Shown: one piece after another, positions 54,775 to 64,000 of the stretch | Numbering within the stretch: the stretch's first letter is position 1 | How the letters are laid out: every line of letters starts with the position of its first letter | Assembly: GCA_016271365.2 (NCBI GenBank) | Contig: CM057451.1 | Location: 364,209,501-364,273,500 of the forward strand | DNA: 64,000 nt | Source: Neoceratodus forsteri | Lineage: Eukaryota; Chordata; Ceratodontiformes; Ceratodontidae | Direction of reading: 5' to 3' | Notes under the pieces: model-generated | The model's input: only the letters and a program-made list of their open reading frames with translations | Databases searched by the model: none | Told to the model about the DNA's origin: nothing | Translations under genes and position numbers: made by a program

Positions 54775-57596
54775 TCATCCCATCCCGCACCCCCTCTCAG
54801 TTTGTATCCTCCCCTTGAACCTTTCCCACCCCCTCTTGAAGCCCCCAACACTCTGCAGCGATACGACTTTCTCTGGCAGAGGGTTCCACCTTACCACCAC
54901 CCTTTCTGTGAAATAGTGCCTCCTCCATTCCCTCTTGAACCTGCCCCCTTCCAACTTCATAGAGTGTCCCCTGGTTTCCCTTCTGCTCTTCAGATTGAAC
55001 ATACACCTGGTGTCTACTCTGTTCAAACCCTTCAGGTACTTTAAGGTGTCAATCATATCCCTTCTCTCCCTTCTTTCCTACAGGGTATACATATTGAGCT
55101 CTCTCAGTCTCTTCTCATATGGTCTGTTCCCCAACCCCAGGATCATTTTTGTTGCCCTGTGCTGTACTCCCCTCCAGTAGTTTGATGTCTCTTTTCAAGT
55201 AGGGGCACCAGAATTACACGCAGTACTCTAGATGCAGTCTCACCAGGGACCTGTACAGGGGCAAGATGACCTCCCCACTCCTAGAAGTAATCTCCCTTGC
55301 TATGCACCCTAGCATCCTGTTTGCCTTCGCTGCTGCCTTCCTGCACTGAGCAGAGTGGTTCATCTCCCCGGTTACCAGCACTCCCAGATCTTTCTCCTCT
55401 TTGTATTTTGTTAACGGGACACTCTCCAGTCAGTAATTGTGTCCTGGGTTTTTGCCTCCTAAATGCATCACTTTATACTTCTTCGCATTGAAACCAAGCT
55501 GGTAAGTATGAGACCATTCCTCCAGTTTTGCCAAACCCTCCTGAAGTACTTTTGCCCCCCCCCCCCCATCTACCTCAGCACAAATCTTTGTGTCATCTGT
55601 GAAGAGACTGATCTTGCTCTTAATCCCTACTGCAATTGTGCTATGGAAATGTTAAACACAACCAGTCCCAGCACTGAGACCTGTGGTAAACCACTTGTTA
55701 CTGCCCTGGGTTCAGATGCCTCCCCCCCACTACTACTTTCTGCTGTCTACCCTGCAGCCAGTTCTTAACCCATCTGACCAGTTTCTTTCCTGCTCCTAGA
55801 GTCTTCAACTTGCAAGTCAGCCTAGCATGTGGCACTGAGTCAAAGGCCTTGCTGAAATCCAGGTAGAGGACATCCACCGCATGTCCCCAGTCCAGTGCCC
55901 TCATAACCCAGTCATAAAAATCAACCAAGTTCATCTGGCAGGATTTGCCTGAGACAAACCCGTGCTGCCTGCTGTCCTGGAGGTTGTTATCCTCAAGAAA
56001 TTGTATCAGCCTTTCCTTGAGGATTGTCTCCATCAGTTTTCCTGCAATTGCAGTAAGGCTCACTGATCTGTAGTTCCCCAGTTTGTCCTTGGGCCCATTC
56101 TTATGAAGAGGTACTGCATGTGCTTCCCTCCAGTCTCTGGGCATGCACTGCGAGTTCAGAGAGGTATTGAACAGGTCTGCCAATGGTCCTGCCAGTACCT
56201 CTGCCAACTCTCTCAGCACCCTGGGGTGGACACCGTCTGGGCCAGGTGCCTTGTCCACCTTCAGGGACTAAAGGCCCTCCCTCACCCTTTCCACCGTGAT
56301 TTCCCCATCTGTGGTTGCTTCTCCCCCACCCACTCCCACCTCGCCCTTCCTCTCAGGTATGGGCCTATCCCTCTCTTTGGTGAAGACTGAACAGAAGTAT
56401 TCATTAAGTACTTCTGCCTGCTCAGCCCCCTTTCCTATCCACCCACTTCTCCTCCTGATCCTAACAATTTGATCCTTGCTCTTCCTCTTCTCTCTGATAT
56501 ATCTGAAGAAATCCTTTTCTCCTCCTTTGATCCCCTATGCTAACCTCCGTTCCCTAGCCGCCTTTGCTGCCCTTACCACTCCGCTCACTTCTCTGGATTT
56601 CTTCCCATATTCTTCTTTGTCTTCTGCCCTGTTGGATCGCTTGTACGTCCAAAATGCATTCTTCTTTTCCCTCACCTTCTCCACTACTTTTCTACTCATC
56701 CAACTAGGTTTCTTGGTCCTGGCTTTCTTGCTCTGGCTCTTGACACAAGTTTTAGTGGCTTCAGCCAGTCCTGTCTTGGTGACTGCCCATTTTTGTTCTA
56801 TGTCCATTTCTGAGTGGATGCTTGCCATATGACTTTCCAGTATGTTTCCTATCCTGCCAAAGTTTGCCCTTTTGAAGTCCAGGATCCTAGTTTTTGTAGT
56901 GGCTACTTCCCTACCCAGGTTGATTGAAAATCACACTGTGCGGTGGTCACTGCTTGCCAGAGGCTCCTACACCCTTACATCCCTGACCTGTTCCCCATCT
57001 TCCAGTACCAGGTCTAGTATATTCCCCTCCCTCATTGGCCCCATTACCCTCTGAGTAAGGAAGCCATCCTGGAATGCTTCCAGGAGGATCTACTCCCTGG
57101 TGCAGTTGGTTGCTGGGATGCTCCAATCCACCCCTGGTAGATTAAAGTCCCCCACCACTACAGTGCTCCCTTTGTCACTATGCCTCCTTATCTGCTCCTC
57201 CAGTTCCCTGTCAATGTCTTCCTTCTGGACTGGAGGTCTATAAACAACCCCCAGACAGATCTTGGTCCCTTTCTGGCTGTGTAGTTGCAGCCAGATTACT
57301 TCCGACCTACCCTCCTCCCCTTCCTGCCTATTATATCTGATCCCTTCCCTTACGTAAATGGCACCCCCCCCCCCAGTCTTCCCCTTATCTCTATCCCTCT
57401 GGAAACGTTTGTACCCCGGGATGGTTAGGTGCCAGTCATGGTGCTTGGTTGCCCATGTCTCAGTAATGGCAGCTATGTCCACCTCTCCCTCTGCCATCAA
57501 TGCCTGCAACTCTGCCAACTTGTTTCCCAGGCTCCTAGCATTTAGTGAAACCTTTCTCCATGCTGCACCTATCCTTCCTGCTTCCTTATCCTTCAC
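54775..57596 (-). pseudogene. CR1 ORF2: endonuclease, RT and C-terminal domain
   Basis: The 168-codon ORF 57090-57596 is a well-kept endonuclease N-half: 'VSLNARSLGNKLAELQAL', 'IAAITETWATKHHDWHL', 'GGGGAIYVREGI', 'VVYRPP' and 'VVVGDFNLPGVDWSIP'. After frame changes come 'DHRTV..SINLG' and 'TKTRILDFKRA' (56,870-56,960), and the connector ORF 56535-56828 ('KKPSWMSRKVVEKVREKKNA'). The 186-codon RT ORF 55698-56258 shows 'DKAPGPDGVHPRVLREL', 'AVPLHKNGPKDKLGNYRSVS', 'RQHGFVSGKSCQMNLVDFYD' and 'YLDFSKAFDSVPH'. The catalytic box reads 'LFTDDTKICAE' near 55,600 (FADD to FTDD, both Asp kept). The C-terminal ORF 54775-55056 ends 'YFTERVVVRWNPLPEKVV'. Confidence 0.9.
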
Positions 57597-57698
57597 TCAA
57601 ACCCCTATTTCACCTAAGGTCATATCTATCCCTGTGATGGGGAAGGTCCAAGAGACCCCCTCCCATGGTGATTTCTAAGCTCCAATGCCTACCCCTAC

Positions 57699-59293
57699 CT
57701 AGTTTAAATGATACCTCTCATTTATGAAATCCCCCAGCTTCTGCTTCAACACATGTGAACCTGCCCTGTTGAGGTGTAACTTATCCCCTGCATAAAGATC
57801 TGTGTTATCCCATGTGCTACCCCAGTCCCCCACCAATCCATACTCTTTGGTCTCACACCATTCCCTCAGCCACTTGTTGAAGTCACTGATTCTTCTCTTC
57901 CTGTCTGTACTGGCCCTTGGCACTGGCAGAATGTATGAGAAGGCTACCGTTGTTCCCTCTTTGCTGCATAGTTTTCCCACTTCCTTGAAGCTGTCTTGTA
58001 CCTCCTCTATTCTACTCTCTTCCAGATCATTCGTTCCCAGGTGCACCCCATTGTGCAGCTCCCCCCCCCCACCTTCCCCACATACTGTATCTGCCCATAT
58101 GCTCCCCTCCACTGGGCTGTCAAGCCTGGCATGCACTCTACCCAGATGTTACTTTTTATGGCATCCCTCCCCCCACCTTATACCCTTAAGTATAGAATCC
58201 TCTAGATTTATGACTCTCTCATGCTTTGCTGCTTACCCTCTTGTTGCCCTCCACTCCCCTGCCCCCCCAACTTGCGAGGCCCTCTCATTCCCCCAGTCTC
58301 AGTCTCCCTTTGCCTCCCCTAAACTTTGCCCTGTCCTCTCCCCCCTCACAACTATGACTGGGCTACTGACCTCCACCTCCAAACTATGTTCCATCTGTGG
58401 AACCTCCCCTTTGCACTGACTTGTTGCTTCATCCACCGTGCTACCACCTCCTCTGCTATTACTTCCCCATGTCTTCCCTGAAATGTGGCCATCCCCCATT
58501 CAGACTCCCCTCCTCTCAATATCCTTAGCCTTCCCTGGGCTGCCTGCCACTTCCCCCTTCCTCCTGTCTCCTTGCTCCTTCTCTCCCTCTGGAGAGACTG
58601 CATCACCATCACCTCGCTGCTCCCCCCCCTTGCCAATGTGTCTTCTTGGTGTACTGTCTAATGCCTCCCCGCTGTATACCTTTTCCTCTGTAGTGTCCTC
58701 TCCCTGCTCCTTCACTGTACATTCCCTCCTCTCTGCAACCTGCTCTTCTGGACTAGCCAATCCTGAGAATCTGTTTGCAGTGCTAATCTTCTTTCCTTGA
58801 ATGAGTCTAGTTCCCCTTCCCACAGGCTGATATCTTTGCTCTGACCCAGTCTTAGTCATGCTTCTGTGCCTGAGCCTCCTCCAGTCATCACTTCCATCCC
58901 TTGACTGCAGTCGCTTGTGTGGCCCTCCTGCTGTCCCACCAAGTTCCCCCTTATTGTTGGCTGTTTTGAGCTCTCCAGGATACCTCATTAGTTTCCCCTT
59001 CTGGCTGTGTTCCCCCTTATTTTGTCTCCTCCATGCCTCCAGTTCCCTCCTCAACCACCCTATTTCCTGCCTGAGCTGGCCCACCTGCAACACACTCTAC
59101 AACCCCCTGCCATCCAAGCCACTCCCAGGAACATGACTGCTCCACATCCTTGGCAGCAAACAACCCTTCCCATCTCCTGCCCTATTTGACTGCCCCTACG
59201 CATCCTCTCCTCCCTTATCCTGGTCTTACCCGACTCCATGGAACCCTTCCCCCACCTTGGACTTCCCATGTCTGTACAGGAAATATGTGGCAC
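57699..59293 (-). pseudogene. CR1 ORF1: zinc motif, coiled coil, SGNH esterase
   Basis: Near 59,100-59,165 the minus strand reads 'VVCCQGCGAVMF' then 'GCRVCCRWA', a C-x2-C-G-A...C-x2-C motif that matches the one at the ORF1 start of the 39.5-kb CR1. The next frame (59093-58500) is a coiled coil ('LQVGQLRQEIGWLRRELEAW') followed by a long polar linker. The esterase is in 58210-57699: 'EDSILKG' (Ser block), 'NGVHLGTNDLEESRIEEVQ' (Gly and Asn), 'IGDWG'-type 'LVGDWGSTWDNTDLY' and 'GDKLHLNRAG' (catalytic D-x2-H). All four SGNH residues can be seen. At least two frame changes break the ORF. Confidence 0.88.
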
Positions 59294-59418
59294 TCTCAGT
59301 TAGGCTCTTCCTTGTCTACCAGCACGGTCTGCTGCCTGCTGTCCTCCCTGATGATGCTACACTCCTGCTTCATGGCACTCAAGCTTCGGGGTCGCTTGGT
59401 CCCCTTGAAATATAAATG

Positions 59419-60440
59419 GATCCTAGCCCCGCTATTGGAGGTCCGAGTCACGTGACCACCCCTCCCCCGTGTATTTCCCAACCTCTCCCTCACACAGATA
59501 AATGCCCCCCCTCTTTCCAGCCAAGACAAAATTATTTGTTTTGCAGTTACACTGTTTAAAATCACACAGCACACATTGCAATCTCCTTCAATGCTACCTG
59601 AATCCTAAAAGGAAAGAAACAGCACAGAGAAAGTACTTATCTTCTAGCTCCAGCTGCCTGACTCCCTCTGCAGAGTTTCACCTCCAACTGAAAGCAAACA
59701 AGGTAACTTGCTCTGTAACAATCACACGATCCCAACCCCGTTGTTGGCTGGTCTGAGTCACATGACCACGCCTCCCCCTCCTGTGTATTTCCCAACTTCT
59801 CCCTCACTCAGTTAAATGTCCCCCTCTTCCCAGCCAAGACAAAATCATCTCAGTGTCAGTGGCTCAGTAGGTAGCACTCTCGCCTCTGAGGCCGGGAGAT
59901 CAGAGGGCTGTGGGTTCAGTTCCCACATCTGGCACTTGGGTTAATATCCCAGTACTGACACTGTAGTGCAGCATGAGAGGGGCACTGCACTTCTGAGGTG
60001 CCGTCTTCCGGATGAGACGTTAAACCGAGGGCCCATCTGCCTGGATTGGTGGTAGTTCAGGTGGATGTTAAAGATCCCATGGCACTTATTGAAAGAGTTG
60101 GGAATTTCCGTGTCCTGGCCAAGTATCCCTCATTCACTAAAAATACCACCAAAAGCTTAATCTGGTTCAAGGTCAGTTGGCATTCATCTGTATCCCTCCC
60201 CTTGGTTGTGCCTGAAAATAGGCAGGATTTGTCTAGTGCACTTACCCGGTCAACAAAAACTAAATAAATAAAATAAATTTGTTTTGCAGTTACGCTGTTT
60301 AAAATCACACCACAAACATTGCAATCTCATTAAATGCTACCTGAATCCTAAAAGAAAAGAAACAGCACAGAGAAAGTTCATATCTTCTAGCTCCAGCTGC
60401 CTGCCTCTTTCTGCAGAGTTTCACCTCCAACTGAAAACCC
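59419..60440 (-). promoter_or_regulatory. Two tandem ~309-bp monomers 5' of the CR1
   Basis: Monomer A (59419-59727) and monomer B (59728-60440) share 'gatcc.a.ccccg.t.ttgg..gtc.gagtcac.tgacca', 'tgtatttcccaac.tctccctca', 'cagccaagacaaaat', 'tgttttgcagttac.ctgtttaaaatcacac' and 'ctccagctgcctg'. Monomer B is split by a V-SINE (59850-60275); without it the monomers are of similar length. Repeated 5' units directly upstream of ORF1, in the right place for the LINE's internal promoter, resemble the promoter monomers known in some L1 elements. Function is inference. Confidence 0.7.
59850..60275 (+). mobile_element. V-SINE inserted in a CR1 5' monomer
   Basis: The head is tRNA-like with A box 'tggctcagtaggt' (59860-59872) and B box 'ggttcagttcc' (59913-59923). 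The central V domain 'gtgccgtcttccggatgaga' then 'cgttaaaccgag', 'ttaaagatcccatggcac' and 'gtgtcctggcc' occupies about 59,998-60,120. The 3' tail 'gcctgaaaataggcagg...tctagtgcacttaccc' with (AAAT)n matches the LINE tail at 14990-15180. It interrupts monomer B between 'gacaaaat' and 'ttgttttgcag', which are contiguous in monomer A. Target duplication is A-rich and not clean. Confidence 0.88.
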
Positions 60441-60444
60441 TTTG

Positions 60445-62960
60445 TCGTTGTGGAAGTTGCCTTGCTGACAAGCTGCCAGTAAAAAAGGGGGAATACGCCC
60501 TTACAAAAATGGGGAAGTCCCATTACATATCTGACTCATGCTATCCACACAGGGCTATTTTTTATTGGCACCACGGCATATCTGAGACCTCTCTTTTCTG
60601 GAGATGTAAGACCGGCAAATGATGATGAGGATTGTTCACAGGGGTCCACTTGCACCCATTTTTTTTTCTCAAGCTAATATGTCTCTTGTGGTTCCCCCAA
60701 GTTGGACCTCCAAGCTGGTTGGGGGGGGGGCTCCTGGTGTACTAGTTGGCAGTGGCAAGCAGAATACTTTTTATTGCTCTTAGGAGAGCTTCATGGCCCC
60801 GATGTTCCACAGGACATCCTTTTGGATATACCTGACCCCAAAACCGGGATGCTTAGGTCAAGTGGCACCCACACAGGCAACTCCAGGTATGCTGAAGCAT
60901 GAACAGGGCTGCAATTTTTTGGATCTGCATGCAGATCCTGATCATCTAGAGGGTCAGGATGAGGATATTGGGGTCTTGGGGAAGATCCTGACCATAGGAG
61001 CTACTTAATGATGAGGAGGACAAAGCCTATGAGGAGACAGAAGAAGATGGAGGAAAGGGAGTGGACAGAACCAAAAATGCCTCCCATCCCCATTCCCTCC
61101 CCTGTTTTGATACCAAGTGTTCATCCTACCTGATAGCTGAGGCATATAGGTCCTAGCAAAGGCTGTTTTAGTCAAGTGATGCTCTTGATTAATCACAAAC
61201 TGGCATTGTTTATGTGAAAAAATGGATGTAAAAGTGATCCCCATAGACTTCAATGGGGCATGCCCCTGCACTCCCTGGGTCCATGTCATTATGTGCCTTA
61301 GCATGGGGTGGATCATGGGCAGTTCCACAGACTGGGAAGTGGAAGGGATCCAGGGAAGCAAAGTTACGATCCCTTCCACTTCTAAAATAAAAGGAGAACA
61401 TGTTAAGACATGCACAGAAGCCCTTTCACAAAGGTAAGGCACCATAATATGTGGTGCAAATCCACTTTTACAACTAGCTGGTAAATCGCTTTAAGCAGAT
61501 TGTCACTTTCTGGATATGGAGATGACTGGGGGACTATACAACCGATTTTAAATAATTATCTCAGACTTTGTTACATGACAACCCCAAATTTCAAATAATA
61601 AATTGCAGATGTATGAATCTGAGAAAACAAGCCAGGCCATCAACATTAGTAATAGTAAGGAGTAAGTAGTCCCAAGGGTCTATTCCTCTTAAACTTTTGT
61701 CACTGAAACCTGGAACACTGACACTCAAAATGTGGGACACATTACCAGGTGCAGTCCAGATACAAACTGAGAACAAACACCGTGGAAAAAACTAGTGCAT
61801 TATAGAGTGTTATACATTCCTCCTTTGAAGTCTGATTTTACAGCACCTTCTTTCCCTGTGTGGTCAGCAATGCATGCGGGGGGGGGGGGCACTTCAGTAA
61901 GGAGCCAAACATCTTGTGCAGGGCAGGCCTACTTTCAGTTGCAGATTTAACAGTTTTGAATGTTAAAATGATGGACGTCCATCATAATAAGGGACAGCTG
62001 AGCAGTCTGGAAGAAAGTTTTAATTTTAGGTGCGTCTGGAGCCAGACTGCCTCTTATACTGACCTACTGATACGCCGTGTTGCAATGCTGTAAAGCCCAC
62101 CCAACACTACTTCAGACTCTCACTCTCCCCTTTCCATAAGCCAGTAATTAAAAAACACAACCAAAATAATTTTTTTTATTTAGACAGCTGCAGCAGTACG
62201 GGTTGCACATATGGTACCAGTTCTCACCTCCATCCCTGCCCACAGTGCCTGCACACATTAACTTGAAGGCAATTCGAAGCAAGCAGCTTAAGGATACTCA
62301 CTCACTAATTATTTTATTTTGGCACAAGTCCAGAATCCACTGATCCACAACACTCTTGACCCAGCAAAACCGTCCAACTTGACTTGGCTCTGACTCCCTC
62401 CTCAAACGTCCGCCACGCTAACTGCTAACACTCTGCTTGTCTCGTCTCAATCTCTTAGTTGCTGCCATCCACCAAAACTGATCAACTGCTCCACCTACCT
62501 ATCTGTGCATGCACTAATAGGCCATTCTGGTGCCAAAAGGACTGGTGATGGTCAGACACAAGGAAGAATGGGGGGAAGGAGGGGTGTACACAACTGAGAC
62601 CATTTGCTGCTGCCTGCTATTCATTTGGTGCTGGTACAGACTGCCACTTTAAACAGACAGGAGCATAAATCCAATGGCTGATTAAAGTATACAGGCAGAG
62701 CTGAAGGTTGCGGTCACTGGTGGTGGTGGACAAGTCTTCACTCCCCCTCCCCCCACACAAAAGACACAAAATTTGCCACATAAATTTCACTGTCCCAGTG
62801 ACTCTCATGGAAAAAAATATATATCAAACATGAAAAAAAACAGAGCTCTGTTTCAAGGCATGCGGCTGCCTAGTTTGCCTATCCTTAAGGCCGACATTTG
62901 AAACAGCATAACTTTAAAGCTAAACTTTTCATATTGAATAAATACTTCTTTGATAGTGAG
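60445..62960. other. Unannotated stretch
   Basis: No gene or named repeat is supported. Contains several short G runs (60,720 and 61,878), AT-rich patches, and only chance-length ORFs (up to 146 codons, 61005-61445 minus, with no motif). Confidence 0.45.
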
Positions 62961-62972
62961 GGGTCTACTCAC

Positions 62973-63158
62973 ATTTGCTGATGCTGTATTTGAGGCTTGT
63001 TGTTCACCATGGGTCTGAAAAGGGAGCTCCCCAAATCCAGGTTTCTTTAACAGTGTGTCAGTGATGGACACATTTGTGCTTTTCACTACTGATGTTGCTG
63101 GAGATGTGCTCATGCTACTAGTGTCCTGTTTGTGAACTGGTGTAGGCTTGGGATGGAC
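62973..63158 (-). CDS. Candidate host-gene exon (186 nt), gene unknown
   Basis: On the minus strand a long pyrimidine-containing run ends 'catgttgttcag|gtccatcc', a good 3' splice site, and the segment ends 'gcaaat|gtgagtag', a consensus 5' splice site. The enclosed 186 nt are 62 complete codons in phase 0 at both ends, with no stop. The peptide is hydrophilic and rich in Ser, Thr and Pro (starts VHPKPTPVHKQD, includes 'LLKKPGFGELPF'), as in a disordered linker of a larger protein. It has no LINE or LTR similarity and lies between elements. I do not recognise the protein. Phase, length and both splice sites agree, but one exon alone is not proof. Confidence 0.5.
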
Positions 63159-63159
63159 C

Positions 63160-63450
63160 TGAACAACATGAGAACATGTGAAGAAAAGGCAGCTTAAGAG
63201 TCCAGAGGGTGTGTTGGCCAAGAATAATCCAAGAAGTAGAGAAAAAAGCTTCACACTCACATGCCAATGAAGCAAAAAATACTGGGAGATACTTGTTGAT
63301 TTTGAAGAAGCCATGATGCTCATCTACATTTTAACTTCAGTTTTGGCGGCATTTAAATTCAAAAAGAATACAGTTTCTGCCAAAATACTTAGATACCAAC
63401 AGGAGCCTTGTTAACTAATGTCCTTCATTGCTAGTAGCCAGGCTACACCC
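63160..63450. other. Possible intron sequence upstream of the candidate exon
   Basis: The minus strand is pyrimidine-rich just before the acceptor ('cttttcttcacatgttctcatg'). No other feature is seen. Confidence 0.35.
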
Positions 63451-63454
63451 CTGG

Positions 63455-64000
63455 TAAAGGTCAAGGCAGACCTCTAGAACAAATACTTTTGCTTAGTGTT
63501 CACAGAGGAAGGCGAAGGGGAGGGGCCACAAAAAGTAACAAGGGCCTTGAAGGGCGGAGGTGGGCACTAGTCCTTTTTCAGAGGAGAGAGTCCTGAAGGC
63601 ACTCGCTAATCTGTAAGTGGACAAAGCAATGGGGCCAGATGGGTAGTGAGAGAGCTCAGGGAGGTACTGGCTGTACCTCTGACAGTCCTGTTTAACAGAT
63701 CACCGGATACTGGAGTGGTTCTGGAGGACTGGAGGAAGACAGATGTAGTCCCACTTCACAAAAGTGGCAGTAGAGAAGAGGTTGGCAGTTATAAGCGAGT
63801 CAGCCTGATATTGGTAGAGGGAAAGTTAATGAAAACCCTGCTGTAGAAAATATTGTGGAATATCTTGAATTCAACAGGTTACAGGTCTTGAGGCAGCATG
63901 GATTCATGGGGAGAGGTCATGTAAGACAAATCTGATAGATTTCTTTGGCAGGGTGAACAAGAAATTAGATAAGGGAGGAGCGGTGGACGTGGCCTTCAGT
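63455..64000 (+). mobile_element. CR1 LINE, runs off the window end
   Basis: The plus strand begins in the pre-RT region ('NKYFCLVFTEEGEGEG', about 63,478-63,525) and shows the RT N-terminus: 'VDKAMGPDG' (63,620), 'VVPLHKSGSREEVGSYKRVS' (63,745-63,800) and 'ILVEGKLMKTLL'. RT continues as 'RQHGFMGRGHV' (63,890). It is 5'-truncated, broken by stops, and the catalytic box would lie beyond 64,000. Confidence 0.88.

Larger units (their letters stand above)
54655..59293 (-). mobile_element. Second near-full-length CR1 LINE (ORF1 plus ORF2), decayed
   Basis: On the minus strand: ORF1 (59293-57699), ORF2 endonuclease (57596-57090), connector (56960-56535), RT (56258-55590), C-terminal domain (55480-54775) and a 3' UTR ending in tcgtatgctcgtatg repeats at about 54,660-54,675. 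It is a different CR1 subfamily from the one at 39.5 kb, with distinct 3' end. Two tandem monomers precede it at 59419-60440. It has fewer breaks than the other copies, but ORF1 and ORF2 still need frame changes. Confidence 0.93.

Noticed and set aside
57802..58419. 205-codon plus-strand ORF
   Set aside because: Antisense shadow of CR1 ORF1 esterase. The minus strand carries the conserved SGNH blocks.
59850..59925. Functional tRNA gene
   Set aside because: The A and B boxes belong to the head of a V-SINE, whose central domain and tail follow directly.
61005..61445. 146-codon minus-strand ORF as a gene
   Set aside because: No domain, no splice signals, and no start or poly(A) context.

Overview
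This is eukaryotic, almost certainly vertebrate, repeat-dense DNA. It holds no operons and no intact host gene that I recognise. Nearly everything that can be named is a decayed transposable element: CR1-type and L2-type LINEs, one L1/Tx1-type LINE, a Penelope-like element (PLE) with a GIY-YIG endonuclease, a DIRS-like gag fragment, two LTRs with target duplications, a hAT-like inverted-repeat element, small fold-back elements and two V-SINEs. V-SINEs (tRNA head plus a conserved central domain) are known from lungfish, lamprey and bony fishes. Their presence alongside abundant CR1, L2, PLE and DIRS-like sequence makes a lungfish or another early-branching bony vertebrate with a very large genome the best guess. 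An amphibian such as a caecilian cannot be excluded. The species call is inference.

Layout. 0.2-3.7 kb: three unrelated tandem-repeat blocks. 3.8-4.4 kb: a fold-back element split by a V-SINE. 4.8-5.0 kb: weak candidate host exons on the minus strand. 6.1-11.1 kb: a long minus-strand L2 LINE interrupted by a 1.28-kb solo LTR. 11.7-14.65 kb: a 2.9-kb hAT-like element containing a CR1 fragment and a 163-bp tandem repeat. 15-19.8 kb: a LINE 3' tail, a fold-back element, a minus-strand CR1 and a second solo LTR. 20.9-21.9 kb: another L2-type 3' end. 25.4-31.9 kb: a plus-strand CR1 broken by an L1/Tx1 element, which is itself broken by an L2-type element. 32.0-33.8 kb: another CR1. 33.9-38.3 kb: an LTR-like antisense unit, LINE tails and a DIRS-like ORF. 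38.3-45.3 kb: a tandem-repeat leader, a near-full-length CR1 (ORF1 plus ORF2) and a second CR1 3' end. 45.3-48.0 kb: a minus-strand PLE. 51.0-54.15 kb: a pair of about 790-bp direct repeats that look like LTRs. 54.65-60.44 kb: a second near-full-length CR1 on the minus strand with two tandem 5' monomers, one split by a V-SINE. 62.97-63.16 kb: a good candidate host exon on the minus strand. 63.45 kb to the end: the start of another CR1.

The coding pieces are autonomous retrotransposition modules: ORF1 zinc/coiled-coil/esterase, ORF2 APE endonuclease plus reverse transcriptase, and PLE reverse transcriptase plus GIY-YIG. All the copies carry stops, frameshifts or truncations, so they read as a fossil record of layered insertion rather than working genes. 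Coordinates of decayed element ends are approximate unless a target duplication fixes them. I made no database comparison.
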